64,000 bases of DNA from Anaerostipes faecalis (GCF_018982945.1 NZ_JABRXE010000001.1:434001-498000); one strand, 5' to 3'. Shown: positions 35,644 to 44,923, counted from the first letter of the stretch. The notes: generated by a model from the sequence alone, not told the origin. Numbers and translations: made by a program.

Positions 35644-35649
35644 TATTAT
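35621..35649 (+). promoter_or_regulatory. Promoter of the L21-Prp-L27 operon
   Basis: TTGACA (35621-35626), a 17-base spacer and TATTAT (35644-35649) form a near-consensus promoter placed across the end of the RNase gene. Confidence 0.85.
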
Positions 35650-35652
35650 AAC

Positions 35653-35723
35653 AAGGTATGCCGCACAGCGAGGTATAAGCATGGAAATCACCATAGCTGG
35701 CGAGATTGATAATAGGAGGTGCC
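35653..35723 (+). ncRNA. L21 leader (ribosomal protein autoregulatory leader)
   Basis: The compact GC-richer leader (GGTATGCCGCACAGCGAGGT and onward) between the promoter and rplU has the position, size and conserved GCCGCACAGCGAGG-type core of the Firmicutes L21 leader. It is expected to bind L21 and hold the operon in check. Confidence 0.7.
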
Positions 35724-35726
35724 GTG

Positions 35727-36035
35727 ATGTACGCAATTATCGCAACAGGTGGAAAACAGTATAAAGTAAGCGAAGGCGATGTGATCAAAGTTGAAAAACT
35801 TGACGCTGAAGTTGGAGCTAAAGTTACATTTGATAATGTACTTTTAGTTGGTGGAGATACTGTTAAAGTTGGAACACCTACCGTTGATGGTGCGAAAGTT
35901 GAAGCTTCTGTTGTAAGCGAAGGAAAAGACAAAAAAGTCATCGTTTACAAATATAAGAGAAAAACTGGATACCATAAGAAAAACGGACATAGACAATTAT
36001 TTACACAGGTAAAAATCGATAGTATCGTTGGATAA
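35727..36035 (+). CDS. rplU: 50S ribosomal protein L21
   Basis: The 102-residue ribosomal protein has the canonical [13 protein letters not shown] opening and the [16 protein letters not shown] rRNA-binding segment near the C-terminus. ATG 35727 follows TAGGAGG by 8 bases, and the longer frame from 35706 is not needed. It is first in the classical rplU-prp-rpmA operon and is preceded by its own leader and promoter. Confidence 0.97.
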   Translation: MYAIIATGGKQYKVSEGDVIKVEKLDAEVGAKVTFDNVLLVGGDTVKVGTPTVDGAKVEASVVSEGKDKKVIVYKYKRKTGYHKKNGHRQLFTQVKIDSIVG

Positions 36036-36052
36036 TATCCGGAGATAGAGTT

Positions 36053-36379
36053 ATGACAAAGATAACATTCTATCAGAGTGAAGACGGATCTTTTTCTGGA
36101 TTCGATTCACAGGACCATGCAGGATATGACGTTGAAGGACAAGATATTGTCTGTTCAGCGGTTTCTGCACTGGTAATAAATTTCGTTAACTCACTGGATC
36201 AGTTTACCGATGATAACTATCAGGTAGATGTGGATCAGGAGAATGCGAGAATTAACGTAGTATTTACGGAAAAACTTTCTGCCGAAGGAAGTTTGTTATT
36301 AAATTCACTGATTCTTGGTCTTAGTGGAATTGAGGAAGAGCAGGAACAGTATTTAGATGTAATTTTTAAGGAGGTGTAA
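36053..36379 (+). CDS. prp: Ribosomal-processing cysteine protease Prp
   Basis: The 108-residue protein has the Prp catalytic pair H22 (DHAGY) and C34 ([10 protein letters not shown]). It sits between rplU and rpmA, its fixed place in Firmicutes. Prp removes the N-terminal extension of L27 that follows, a step needed for ribosome assembly in such bacteria. It starts 17 bases after rplU and ends 4 bases before rpmA. Confidence 0.95.
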   Translation: MTKITFYQSEDGSFSGFDSQDHAGYDVEGQDIVCSAVSALVINFVNSLDQFTDDNYQVDVDQENARINVVFTEKLSAEGSLLLNSLILGLSGIEEEQEQYLDVIFKEV

Positions 36380-36383
36380 CAAA

Positions 36384-36665
36384 ATGATGAAAATGAACCT
36401 TCAATTTTTCGCTCATAAAAAGGGAATGGGTTCTACAAAGAACGGTAGAGACTCAGAATCTAAGAGATTAGGTGCGAAAAGAGCTGACGGACAGTTTGTA
36501 AAAGCTGGTAATATTCTTTACAGACAGAGAGGAACAAAAATCCATCCAGGAGTTAACGTAGGACGTGGTGGAGATGATACATTATTTGCATTAGTAGATG
36601 GTATTGTACGTTTCGAAAGAAAAGGTAAAGATAAGAAACAGTGTTCTGTACATCCAGTTGCATAA
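36384..36665 (+). CDS. rpmA: 50S ribosomal protein L27 with cleavable N-terminal extension
   Basis: The 93-residue L27 begins [14 protein letters not shown]. The LQFF/AHKKG junction (between residues 9 and 10) is the Prp cleavage site of Firmicutes L27, matching the protease gene just upstream. The rest is canonical ([19 protein letters not shown]). A very strong AAGGAGGTG site precedes two adjacent ATG codons, and either could be used. A terminator closes the operon. Confidence 0.97.
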   Translation: MMKMNLQFFAHKKGMGSTKNGRDSESKRLGAKRADGQFVKAGNILYRQRGTKIHPGVNVGRGGDDTLFALVDGIVRFERKGKDKKQCSVHPVA

Positions 36666-36702
36666 TCACAGTCGGATGTAGAGACAGAGACATGCAGCAA
36701 TT

Positions 36703-36738
36703 ACGGCTTCAAATTCATATTTGAGGCCGTTTTTTTCT
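36703..36738 (+). terminator. Terminator after rpmA
   Basis: A 12-bp stem (36703-36714 with 36719-36730, one G-T pair) is followed by seven or more Ts. Confidence 0.9.
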
Positions 36739-36802
36739 CATAAATGGTTCTATAACGGGATTATTTATGAGGAAAAAACACATTGCGCTTTATACAGGAT
36801 AG

Positions 36803-38098
<1,296 letters not shown>

Positions 38099-38119
38099 TG
38101 AGAAATAATGGAGGGAAAA

Positions 38120-38419
38120 ATGACAAGCAAACAAAGAGCATATTTAAAAAGTCTTGCCATGAAGCTTGATCCTATTTATAACATAGGAAAAGGAAGTATT
38201 TCACCTGAACTTGTTGCAGGAGTAAGAGATGCACTGGAGGCCAGAGAACTTGTAAAAATTGGAGTTCTGCAGAACTGCATGGATGATCCCAAAGATCTGG
38301 CTGAAATTCTTGCAGAAAGAACCAGATCCCAGGTGGTACAGGTAATTGGAAAGAAAATTGTATTATATAAGGAATCCAAAAAGCATAAAAGAATTGAACT
38401 TCCAAAGGTAAAAAAATAA
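38120..38419 (+). CDS. yhbY: YhbY-type CRM-domain RNA-binding protein
   Basis: The product, about 99 residues, is a single CRM (KH-like) domain: the SKQRAYLKSLA opening, the GKGSIS loop, and the VVQVIGKKIVLYK strand followed by a basic tail. It probably binds 50S precursors. ATG 38120 follows GGAGGG, while the upstream frame from 38108 would place that site inside the gene. It sits 21 bases after obgE and 15 before nadD. Confidence 0.93.
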   Translation: MTSKQRAYLKSLAMKLDPIYNIGKGSISPELVAGVRDALEARELVKIGVLQNCMDDPKDLAEILAERTRSQVVQVIGKKIVLYKESKKHKRIELPKVKK

Positions 38420-38434
38420 TTACTGGAGGCATTT

Positions 38435-39040
38435 ATGAAAAAAATAGGGATACTTGGAGGAACATTTAATCCTATACATTTTGGACATTTGATTTTAGGA
38501 CAATCAGCAAAAGAGGAATTCGGACTGGATAAGATTCTTGTAATGCCAACCAAAAATCCTGCATATAAAACCATTTCAGGAAGCGTTACGGAGCAGAACC
38601 GAACAGATATGATAAAACTGGCGATTAAAGATTTTCCTTTTTTTGAATTTAGTGATTTGGAGTTACGACGGGAAGGTACCACATATACTGTTGATACACT
38701 GAAAGAACTGACAAAACAAAATCCTGATAGTAAATATTATTTTATTATGGGAGCGGATTCATTGTATCAGATTGAGACATGGAAAGACCCGGATCAGATT
38801 TTTAGTATGGCAAATATACTTGTTGCTACAAGAAACGATTCAAGAAGTGCACTGGATGCTCAGATTGATTATCTTGAAGATAAATATGATGGAAAAATTT
38901 ATCATTTAAATAGTCCAAGTATTGAAATTTCCTCTCACGAAATAAGGAAAAGAAATATTGCCGGTCAGAGCATTCATTTTTTCTTGCCGGAAAGTATCAT
39001 TGGTTATATAGAAAGAAATGGATTATATGAGCACAAATAA
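38435..39040 (+). CDS. nadD: Nicotinate-nucleotide adenylyltransferase
   Basis: The 201-residue nucleotidyltransferase makes nicotinate adenine dinucleotide from nicotinate mononucleotide and ATP in NAD synthesis. It has the GGTFNPIHFGHL motif (with the HxGH-type pair), the TYTVDTLKEL and FIMGADSL segments and the C-terminal SSHEIRKR motif equivalent to ISSTxIR. An ACTGGAGG site lies before the ATG. Its end overlaps the start of yqeK. Confidence 0.96.
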   Translation: MKKIGILGGTFNPIHFGHLILGQSAKEEFGLDKILVMPTKNPAYKTISGSVTEQNRTDMIKLAIKDFPFFEFSDLELRREGTTYTVDTLKELTKQNPDSKYYFIMGADSLYQIETWKDPDQIFSMANILVATRNDSRSALDAQIDYLEDKYDGKIYHLNSPSIEISSHEIRKRNIAGQSIHFFLPESIIGYIERNGLYEHK

Positions 39041-39608
39041 AATAGAAGAAAAACTTTCGAAGGAATTAAAACCGGAAAGATATAGACATACACTTGGTGT
39101 TGCCTATACAGCGGCATCTATGGCAATGGTGTTTGACATAGATATTCACAAGGCATACAGGGCAGGATTGCTTCACGACTGTGCAAAAGGATATTCTATA
39201 GCACAGCAGAAAGATCTATGTGAAAAATATGGAATTTTGATAGATCAAACTTATAAGGACAGTCCTCAGCTGATACATTCTGCATTGGCTCCTTATGTTG
39301 CAAGAGAATATTATGGAGAACAGGATCCGGAGATTTTAAATGCAATAGAATGCCATACTACAGGAAAACCAGCAATGAGTATTCTGGAGAAAATTGTTTT
39401 TATTGCAGATTATATGGAACCTAATCGTAAAGATATACCTGGATTAAAAGAAGTTCGAAAACTGGCTTTTTTAGATTTAGATGTATGTGTATTTCAGATT
39501 CTTGAAAATACAATTGGTTATCTGAATGATATAGGCCAGTCTATTGGTGGCAGTACCATGGAGACCTATGAGTATTACAAATCAATAAATGACGGAAAAA
39601 AAGCATAA
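39018..39608 (+). CDS. yqeK: YqeK-type HD-domain phosphohydrolase
   Basis: The product has up to 196 residues (193 if the second in-frame ATG at 39027 is used). It carries the HD-domain metal ligands: H in RYRHTLGVA, HD in LLHDCAKG, and later histidines in LIHSALAP and ECHTTG. YqeK enzymes hydrolyse diadenosine tetraphosphate symmetrically in Firmicutes. It overlaps nadD by 23 or 14 bases and is 10 bases before rsfS, the usual trio. Confidence 0.92.
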   Translation: MDYMSTNKIEEKLSKELKPERYRHTLGVAYTAASMAMVFDIDIHKAYRAGLLHDCAKGYSIAQQKDLCEKYGILIDQTYKDSPQLIHSALAPYVAREYYGEQDPEILNAIECHTTGKPAMSILEKIVFIADYMEPNRKDIPGLKEVRKLAFLDLDVCVFQILENTIGYLNDIGQSIGGSTMETYEYYKSINDGKKA

Positions 39609-39618
39609 GGAGATTATA

Positions 39619-39975
39619 ATGGAACAGGCATTAAATATGGTTAAAATTGCTTATCAGGCACTGGATGATAAGTTGGGTGAAGATATTAAGGTTATTGATA
39701 TTCGTGGAATTTCTACAATTGCAGATTATTTTATTATTGCAGATGGTAGTAATAAAAATCAGGTACAGGCAATGGTAGATAATGTTCAGGAAGAACTTGA
39801 AAAAGCAGGATATTCCATGAAACAAATGGAAGGATACAGAGATGGAAGCTGGGTGCTTCTTGATTTTCATGATATTATTATTCATGTATTTGATAGGGAA
39901 AATCGTCTTTTTTATGATTTAGAGAGAATATGGAAAGACGGAGTGGAAGTAAATATTGAAGAAATAGGAGAATAA
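39619..39975 (+). CDS. rsfS: Ribosomal silencing factor RsfS
   Basis: The 118-residue protein of the RsfS/Iojap family binds L14 on the 50S subunit and blocks subunit joining when nutrients are short. Family motifs are ISTIADYFIIADGSN and GSWVLLDFHDIIIHVF. ATG 39619 follows AAGGAG by 6 bases and is preferred over the frame from 39589 that runs into yqeK. A strong terminator follows. Confidence 0.95.
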   Translation: MEQALNMVKIAYQALDDKLGEDIKVIDIRGISTIADYFIIADGSNKNQVQAMVDNVQEELEKAGYSMKQMEGYRDGSWVLLDFHDIIIHVFDRENRLFYDLERIWKDGVEVNIEEIGE

Positions 39976-39991
39976 TAACCTATAAGTAAAT

Positions 39992-40030
39992 GCCTCAGAT
40001 ATCTGAAATACAGATGTCTGAGGCTTTAAT
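39992..40030 (+). terminator. Terminator after rsfS
   Basis: A 14-bp stem (39992-40005 with 40011-40024, one G-U pair) is followed by TTTAATATT. Confidence 0.85.
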
Positions 40031-40032
40031 AT

Positions 40033-40120
40033 TATATCAGATGAGGGATGACTCCCGCCTCTGTAGGCGGTGAGCAACAATTATGTATCAGTGGCGGGTT
40101 TCAATCCCCCATCTGATATA
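40033..40120. repeat. Inverted-repeat structured element 1
   Basis: TATATCAGATG (40033-40043) pairs with CATCTGATATA (40110-40120). After one mismatch, GGGAT (40045-40049) pairs with ATCCC (40104-40108). The interior contains CCGCC/GGCGG (40055-40059 with 40066-40070), which competes with CCCGCC (40054-40059) pairing to GGCGGG (40093-40098). It holds no coding frame and is far more GC-rich than its surroundings. It could be a MITE-like or other extragenic repeat, or an RNA, and I know no matching family. Confidence 0.6.
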
Positions 40121-40209
40121 CGCTCCGCGAGGATGCGCAGGAATTCGGATTGGAAGTATGTCTGCTATGCAGACCCGAATTCCGCGCCAAGACTCGCGAG
40201 CGAGTCTTG
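40121..40209. repeat. Inverted-repeat structured element 2
   Basis: A stacked hairpin has GGAATTCGG (40140-40148) pairing with CCGAATTCC (40175-40183) and outer GCGC pairs. Inside it, GTCTGC (40160-40165) pairs with GCAGAC (40169-40174). It is followed by CAAGACTCGC/GCGAGTCTTG (40188-40197 with 40200-40209), directly next to the lexA stop. The last hairpin may slow transcription from lexA but has no U run. The GC-rich make-up suggests an inserted repeat element. Confidence 0.6.
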
Positions 40210-40211
40210 AA

Positions 40212-40829
40212 TTATTTCATAGAGCGATATAGACCAACAACTATTCCGATTATGGAAACTTCCTGAACGATAATGGGATCCATAAAATCGTTTTCAGGTT
40301 GTAATCGATAAAATCCATCTTCTTTATAAAAAGTTTTTACAGTGGCAGAGTCTTCAATCAGGGCAACAACAATATCACCATTAGATGCAGTTGACTGCTG
40401 TTCAACAATTACCATATCTCCATCTAAAATGCCGGCATTGATCATGCTTTCACCTTTTACATGAAGCATAAAGGTTTTTTTGTTGCTGACGAATTCAGGC
40501 TGCATTGGAAAATAATCTTCGATATTTTCAATGGCGAGAATAGGTTCGCCTGCAGTAATAGTACCGACAATCGGGATATGAACAATTTCACGTCGGGATA
40601 AATTAAAATCGTCATCAATTATTTCAATAGCACGAGGCTTTGTTGGATCTCTGCGAATATATCCTTTACGTTCCAGTGTCTCAAGATGAGAATGGACAGA
40701 AGATGTAGATCTTAAATGTACTGCTTCGCATATTTCACGAACAGCAGGCGGATAACCTTTTTCTAATATACGTTGTTTGATAAATTCAAGAATCTGCTGC
40801 TGTTTATCACTTAACTGTTCTCTTGACAT
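40212..40829 (-). CDS. lexA: LexA repressor
   Basis: The 205-residue SOS repressor has a winged-helix DNA-binding domain (about 1-70, with [18 protein letters not shown] as recognition region). The A93-G94 self-cleavage bond is in TITAGEPI, and the serine/lysine dyad S128 (GESM) and K165 (TVKTF) is in the C-terminal peptidase-like domain. RecA filaments trigger self-cleavage after DNA damage. The divergent gene encodes a YneA-like division inhibitor, and three LexA boxes lie between them, so lexA is probably autoregulated. Confidence 0.97.
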   Translation of the reverse strand: MSREQLSDKQQQILEFIKQRILEKGYPPAVREICEAVHLRSTSSVHSHLETLERKGYIRRDPTKPRAIEIIDDDFNLSRREIVHIPIVGTITAGEPILAIENIEDYFPMQPEFVSNKKTFMLHVKGESMINAGILDGDMVIVEQQSTASNGDIVVALIEDSATVKTFYKEDGFYRLQPENDFMDPIIVQEVSIIGIVVGLYRSMK

Positions 40830-40894
40830 AATATATCCTCCATTAAATTCTTATCAATATAATACCATAATAATAGTATCAAAACAAGTGTTCC

Positions 40895-40908
40895 CGAACA
40901 AATTTTCG
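40895..40908. promoter_or_regulatory. LexA box 1
   Basis: CGAACAAATTTTCG fits the Firmicutes LexA consensus CGAAC-N4-GTTCG with one mismatch. It lies closest to lexA and probably serves autoregulation. Confidence 0.8.
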
Positions 40909-40916
40909 AAATAGCA

Positions 40917-40945
40917 TTGACAAACGGATGTTCGAATTGTATAAT
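40917..40945 (+). promoter_or_regulatory. Consensus promoter of the yneA-like gene
   Basis: TTGACA (40917-40922), a 17-base spacer and TATAAT (40940-40945) make a perfect housekeeping promoter. The second LexA box fills its spacer, so bound LexA would block RNA polymerase. Confidence 0.9.
40921..40934. promoter_or_regulatory. LexA box 2
   Basis: CAAACGGATGTTCG matches CGAAC-N4-GTTCG with one change and overlaps the spacer of the promoter. Confidence 0.85.
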
Positions 40946-40952
40946 AAAGCTA

Positions 40953-40966
40953 CAAACAAATGTTCG
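40953..40966. promoter_or_regulatory. LexA box 3
   Basis: CAAACAAATGTTCG matches the consensus with one change and lies just after the expected transcription start of the yneA-like gene. Confidence 0.85.
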
Positions 40967-40986
40967 ATACGAGTGGAGGGATACAG

Positions 40987-41292
40987 ATGAGAATCAATAA
41001 AGGAAGAATTATTTTATTTATCATATTAATAGCTATTGCTTTGTTTATATCGGGAGTATTGTTCACGAGAAGCAGATCTGTTGTTGATGCGAAAGATCGC
41101 CGTGAGAAAAGATTTACAAGTATTCAGGTTGAGAAAGGAGATTCCTTGTGGTCTATTGCAGAAGAGCATATTAGCGATGAATATGAATCTATGGATCAAT
41201 ATATAGATGAAGTATGTGAGACAAATCATATTTATGATCAGGTTATAACAGAAGATATGTATCTGGTTATTCCCTATTATATAGATATCTAG
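40987..41292 (+). CDS. yneA: YneA-like SOS cell-division suppressor (LysM protein)
   Basis: The product has about 101 residues, with one N-terminal membrane segment (about 7-26) followed by an extracellular LysM-like domain (VEKGDSLWSIAEEHI and on to VITEDMYLVIPYY). Size, topology and the divergent position next to lexA match YneA of Bacillus, which halts division during the SOS response. ATG 40987 follows GGAGGG by 6 bases. The earlier in-frame ATG (40960) lies inside LexA box 3 and is not a start. Control by LexA follows from the boxes. Confidence 0.88.
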   Translation: MRINKGRIILFIILIAIALFISGVLFTRSRSVVDAKDRREKRFTSIQVEKGDSLWSIAEEHISDEYESMDQYIDEVCETNHIYDQVITEDMYLVIPYYIDI

Positions 41293-41327
41293 AAGCAAAA
41301 AGGGTGAATTACTTTCATAAGAAAAAT

Positions 41328-41396
41328 AAAACCTTCTCTATTGTTTAATTATCCACAGTTATAATCAAAGGGATATTTTAAGAGAAGGTTTTTTTG
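41328..41396. terminator. Possible bidirectional terminator downstream of the yneA-like gene
   Basis: AAACCTTCTCT (41329-41339) pairs with AGAGAAGGTTT (41381-41391), with T runs on both strands. The loop is long (about 41 bases). Confidence 0.55.
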
Positions 41397-41536
41397 TGAA
41401 TTATGTTATAGACAATCAAACTATACCGGGTGTTAATCGTTTGTTTTGGTATCTATGGAAGAATTCAACAATTCCGTTATAAACTGTTTTTCATAATTAG
41501 ATAATTTTCTGTAATAAATCTGGCAGTAAAATATTA

Positions 41537-43396
41537 TTAAAAAGAATGAATGATAGCATTGTAGAGATTGTATCCAATTGTAGATGATCTGGAATTAATG
41601 CGGTTAGCTTCTGTACTATTTGTAATAAATCCCATTTCAACCAAAGCAGTGGTCATAGATGGACCATTTAAAACAGCGAGGTCTGTTCGATACTTTAATC
41701 CACGGTTGTAAGAGCTGTTGCTGGAGTAACCCATACCATTCAGTGCATATGATTGAACGGTGTTAGCATATGTTTTATAGTTCTTATATAATGTTTCGGT
41801 TCCTTTTGCGGAAGCAGAAGCAGAATTAATATGTACACTTAAAAATCGATCAGCCTTTACTTCATTTGCCATGGTATATCGATATGAAAGGCTTGGATAC
41901 CAGTCAGATAATCTAGTGTAATAAACCTTATATGTAGAATTTCCATCAAAGTATTTTTTTATATTTTGTACAATTTTTAATGTCATGTTTTTCTCGTAAT
42001 ATCCATTTCCGACAGCACCGGAATCAGAGCCGCCATGACCTGCATCTACAACGATTACACGTTGAAACATACTTTTTGGAGCTGCATATTTTACATATAT
42101 ATAGGAAGAAGTTTGTGTGACACTAAATCCTTTAATAGTCGCTGTCTTTAAATTAATATATGTATTGCCACCACTATAAGAAACACTATATGATAGACTG
42201 TCTTGAATAGTTCGATTGTTAGTGGCAGAAAAATGAGTTTTATAATTCCCCTGGATAATTAACTGAAGCCGCTTGTTCCAATAATCATCATTTGCTGTTA
42301 TTTTGGATGCGGATAGTCCTGATGGTTTCTTTATTCGAATAGAATAATTGCTGGATGAAGCTGTTATTTTTGTATAAGGATTTATAATGGAACTTGAACT
42401 TGAACTTGAACTTGAACTGGTATTATTACTGGCAGACGAAGCTGTTTTTGAAATAACTCCAGATAAAAGTCTATTATTCCAGCTATAATTTAATCCTAAT
42501 TTTTTGGAAATAATTTCTCCCGGTACCATTATGTAATTGGTCATGCGGTTATAATAATATACTTTTCTTGGTGCGGCAGGAAGAGAGAAAGCTTTTCCAT
42601 TTAAATAAGCTGTTTTTTTATCCAATGTCATAGTAATGGTGTTGGATCCTCTTTTAATTGTAATTTTTTTTGTTTTACTTGAATAAGAATATTTTGTTCC
42701 TAAGTAAGAATATTTTCCATAAATCCAGTATGCGGAATATAGAGATGTGGATCCATCAAGGAAGCCTGGCATATTCGTAGGAATCACAGTTGAATTATAT
42801 CGTGCCTGAACTACCTTTTTTTGATAAATTTTTCCAGTACTGCAATATTTGACTTTAATATAGTTTCCAGGATTTACTGAAGATTTAGAGTAAAAATTAC
42901 CGGTTCGTTTACTGTTTTTCCAATAGTATCCTAATCCCAGATATTTTGCAGAAAATTCTCCAGGAACATAAATATAATTTTTTTTGTTTCTATATGAATA
43001 GACTTTTCGTGCAGGTGCAGGAAGGACCTTTTTTACTCCGTTTACATAAGCATATTTGCTGTCTAAAGTGAAGGTAATTGTATTTGATCCACGTTTAAGT
43101 ATAATCTTCTTATTCTTCGAAGAATAAGAATAAGAAGTACCGAGAGTTTTGGTCTGTTTAAAAATATAATATGCTGAATACATAGATGTGTTAGATTCTA
43201 TATATCCAGGTGCACGAGTTTTAATTGTTGTTCCAGTCCATGCGGCACCAATGGATTTTTTTTGTTGTTTCTTTCCGGCAATTTTAAGTGTATAAGTATT
43301 GCCGGTAACTGCATAGTCATAAGCGGATGCAGAAAGAAAATTGCCTGTTATGAATAGAAAAACAATAAAAATAAATACTGCTTTTTTTGATCGCAT
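41537..43396 (-). CDS. N-acetylmuramoyl-L-alanine amidase with two N-terminal stalk-like repeats
   Basis: The 619-residue secreted protein has a signal peptide (about 1-25). Two repeats of a stalk-like domain follow (about 27-165 and 175-310, each with YSAYxI, SNTIT-type and IxVPGE segments, similar to copper-amine-oxidase N-terminal-like domains), then a Ser-rich linker, a short beta-rich segment and an Amidase_3 domain. Zinc ligands are visible in VDAGHGG, YEKNMTL and SVHIN, and the catalytic Glu in VEMGF. It cleaves the MurNAc-L-Ala bond of peptidoglycan. The next minus-strand gene is a close paralogue with one stalk repeat, separated by a terminator, so the two are tandem duplicates expressed separately. 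Confidence 0.9.
   Translation of the reverse strand: MRSKKAVFIFIVFLFITGNFLSASAYDYAVTGNTYTLKIAGKKQQKKSIGAAWTGTTIKTRAPGYIESNTSMYSAYYIFKQTKTLGTSYSYSSKNKKIILKRGSNTITFTLDSKYAYVNGVKKVLPAPARKVYSYRNKKNYIYVPGEFSAKYLGLGYYWKNSKRTGNFYSKSSVNPGNYIKVKYCSTGKIYQKKVVQARYNSTVIPTNMPGFLDGSTSLYSAYWIYGKYSYLGTKYSYSSKTKKITIKRGSNTITMTLDKKTAYLNGKAFSLPAAPRKVYYYNRMTNYIMVPGEIISKKLGLNYSWNNRLLSGVISKTASSASNNTSSSSSSSSSSIINPYTKITASSSNYSIRIKKPSGLSASKITANDDYWNKRLQLIIQGNYKTHFSATNNRTIQDSLSYSVSYSGGNTYINLKTATIKGFSVTQTSSYIYVKYAAPKSMFQRVIVVDAGHGGSDSGAVGNGYYEKNMTLKIVQNIKKYFDGNSTYKVYYTRLSDWYPSLSYRYTMANEVKADRFLSVHINSASASAKGTETLYKNYKTYANTVQSYALNGMGYSSNSSYNRGLKYRTDLAVLNGPSMTTALVEMGFITNSTEANRINSRSSTIGYNLYNAIIHSF
42390..42419. repeat. Hexanucleotide tandem repeat in the amidase linker
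   Basis: About five copies of GAACTT in a row encode the run of serines in the amidase linker. Slippage would change linker length by two residues without a frameshift. Confidence 0.8.
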
Positions 43397-43455
43397 ATAT
43401 AATCTCCTTTCTTTTACAAAATTGTATCATAAATGTAATATATTCGCAATAAAAA

Positions 43456-43485
43456 TGAAAAAAAGCCGTATCAAAAGATACGACT
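43456..43485 (-). terminator. Terminator between the two amidase genes
   Basis: A 9-bp stem (43464-43472 with 43477-43485, one G-U pair in the RNA) is followed on the minus strand by a run of Ts. Confidence 0.85.
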
Positions 43486-43501
43486 TGTCTGAATAATTTA
43501 T

Positions 43502-44923
43502 TTAAAAAGAATTACACAATGCCAGATACAATTTGTTTCCAATAATGCTTGTACGAGAATTAATACGGTTGGCTTCTGTGCTGTTTGTGATAAATCCCAT
43601 TTCTACAAGAGCAGTTGTCATGTTTGGACCATTTAATACAGCAAGATCAGAACGATATTTTAAACCGCGATCAAAAGATCCTTTTTTGGTATATCCCATA
43701 CCCTGCAATGCATAATCTTGTATATTGGAAGCATAGGTTTTATAAGTTTTATATAGTGTTTCTGTTCCTTTTGCAAAAGGAGAAGCAGAATTAATATGTA
43801 CACTTAAAAATCGATCAGCTTTTACCTCATTTGCCATCTTATATCTGTAGGAAAGGCTTGGATACCAGTCAGATAACCTGGTGTAATATACTTTATATGT
43901 GGAATTGTTATCAAAGTTTTTCTTCATACTTTGTACAATTTTTAATGTCATGTTTTTCTCATAATATCCACTTCCAACAGCACCGGAATCAGAGCCGCCA
44001 TGCCCGGCATCTACAACAATTACACGTTGAAACATACTTTTTGGAGCCGCATATTTCACATAGATATACGAAGCTGTTTGTGTGATGCTGAATCCTTTAA
44101 TAGTAGAGGTTTTCAAATCAATATATGTTTTTCCGTTACTGTAAGATACACTGTAAGTAAGGGAATCCTTAATAGTACGATTTGAGGCAGAAGAAAAGTG
44201 TGTCTTATAATTTCCGGAAATAATCAGTCTTAATCGTTTATTCCAATAATCATCATCGGATGTTATATTGGAACTGTTCAGTCCAGAAGGCTTTTTTATT
44301 CGAATTGAATAATTCGTAGATGAAGCGGTAATCTTAGAGACAGGTACTATTGAATTGGATGATGAAGTACTATTATTTAAATTTGTAGTAGTGTTAGATG
44401 AAGTAGTAGTCTTTTTTGTAATTAATCCACATAACAGTCTGTTGTTCCAGGTATAGTTCAGTCCCAGCTTTTTGGAAAGAATTTCACCAGGAACCATGAT
44501 ATAATTTTTTTTCTTTGCCACATAGCGGATTTTACGAGGTGCTGCAGGGAGAGTGAATTTCTTTCCGTTTAATGTAGCAGTTTTACTATTTAGTTTCATG
44601 ATAATTGTATTGGAGCCGCGTTTTAGAACAACAGAATTATTTTTACTATTATATGTATATTTGGTGCCCAGAGATGTACAACGTCCAAAAATCCAGTATG
44701 CAGAATATAATGAAGTAGATCCTTCAATAAAACCAGGCATATTGGTTTTTATAATAGAATTATTATATCTTGCATCAATTGCTTTTTTAGAATAATATTT
44801 TTTGTTATGTGTATATTGGATTTTGTAATACTGACCAGCTTTTATAGAAGCAAATGTTTGACAGCAGCTGCTGAACATCATACTGACAGCAAGTCCCATA
44901 CAAATAATTTTTTTTTTATACAT
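43502..44923 (-). CDS. N-acetylmuramoyl-L-alanine amidase with one stalk-like repeat
   Basis: The 473-residue secreted amidase has a signal peptide (about 1-25), one stalk-like repeat (about 28-170), a Ser/Thr/Asn-rich linker (about 172-195), a beta segment and an Amidase_3 domain. It carries the same zinc and catalytic motifs as its neighbour (VDAGHGGSDSGAVG, EKNMTL, SVHINSAS, VEMGF). Over the linker-proximal and catalytic parts the two proteins are nearly identical, so one arose by recent duplication, with gain or loss of a stalk repeat. A ribosome site lies in AAAGGGGAGACA before the ATG. Confidence 0.9.
   Translation of the reverse strand: MYKKKIICMGLAVSMMFSSCCQTFASIKAGQYYKIQYTHNKKYYSKKAIDARYNNSIIKTNMPGFIEGSTSLYSAYWIFGRCTSLGTKYTYNSKNNSVVLKRGSNTIIMKLNSKTATLNGKKFTLPAAPRKIRYVAKKKNYIMVPGEILSKKLGLNYTWNNRLLCGLITKKTTTSSNTTTNLNNSTSSSNSIVPVSKITASSTNYSIRIKKPSGLNSSNITSDDDYWNKRLRLIISGNYKTHFSSASNRTIKDSLTYSVSYSNGKTYIDLKTSTIKGFSITQTASYIYVKYAAPKSMFQRVIVVDAGHGGSDSGAVGSGYYEKNMTLKIVQSMKKNFDNNSTYKVYYTRLSDWYPSLSYRYKMANEVKADRFLSVHINSASPFAKGTETLYKTYKTYASNIQDYALQGMGYTKKGSFDRGLKYRSDLAVLNGPNMTTALVEMGFITNSTEANRINSRTSIIGNKLYLALCNSF

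Noticed and set aside
40033-40120. A tRNA-like gene, because of the GGGTTTCAATCCC segment and the strong closing stem
   Set aside because: The T loop does not have the TTCRA spacing, there is no proper anticodon arm, and the closing stem is far longer than 7 bp.
40960-40986. An earlier start for the yneA-like gene at ATG 40960
   Set aside because: The codon lies inside a LexA box with no ribosome site, while ATG 40987 has GGAGGG at good spacing.
42361-42430. A CRISPR-like array from the repeated GAACTT units
   Set aside because: The units are 6 bases without spacers and encode serines in frame. It is a coding microsatellite.
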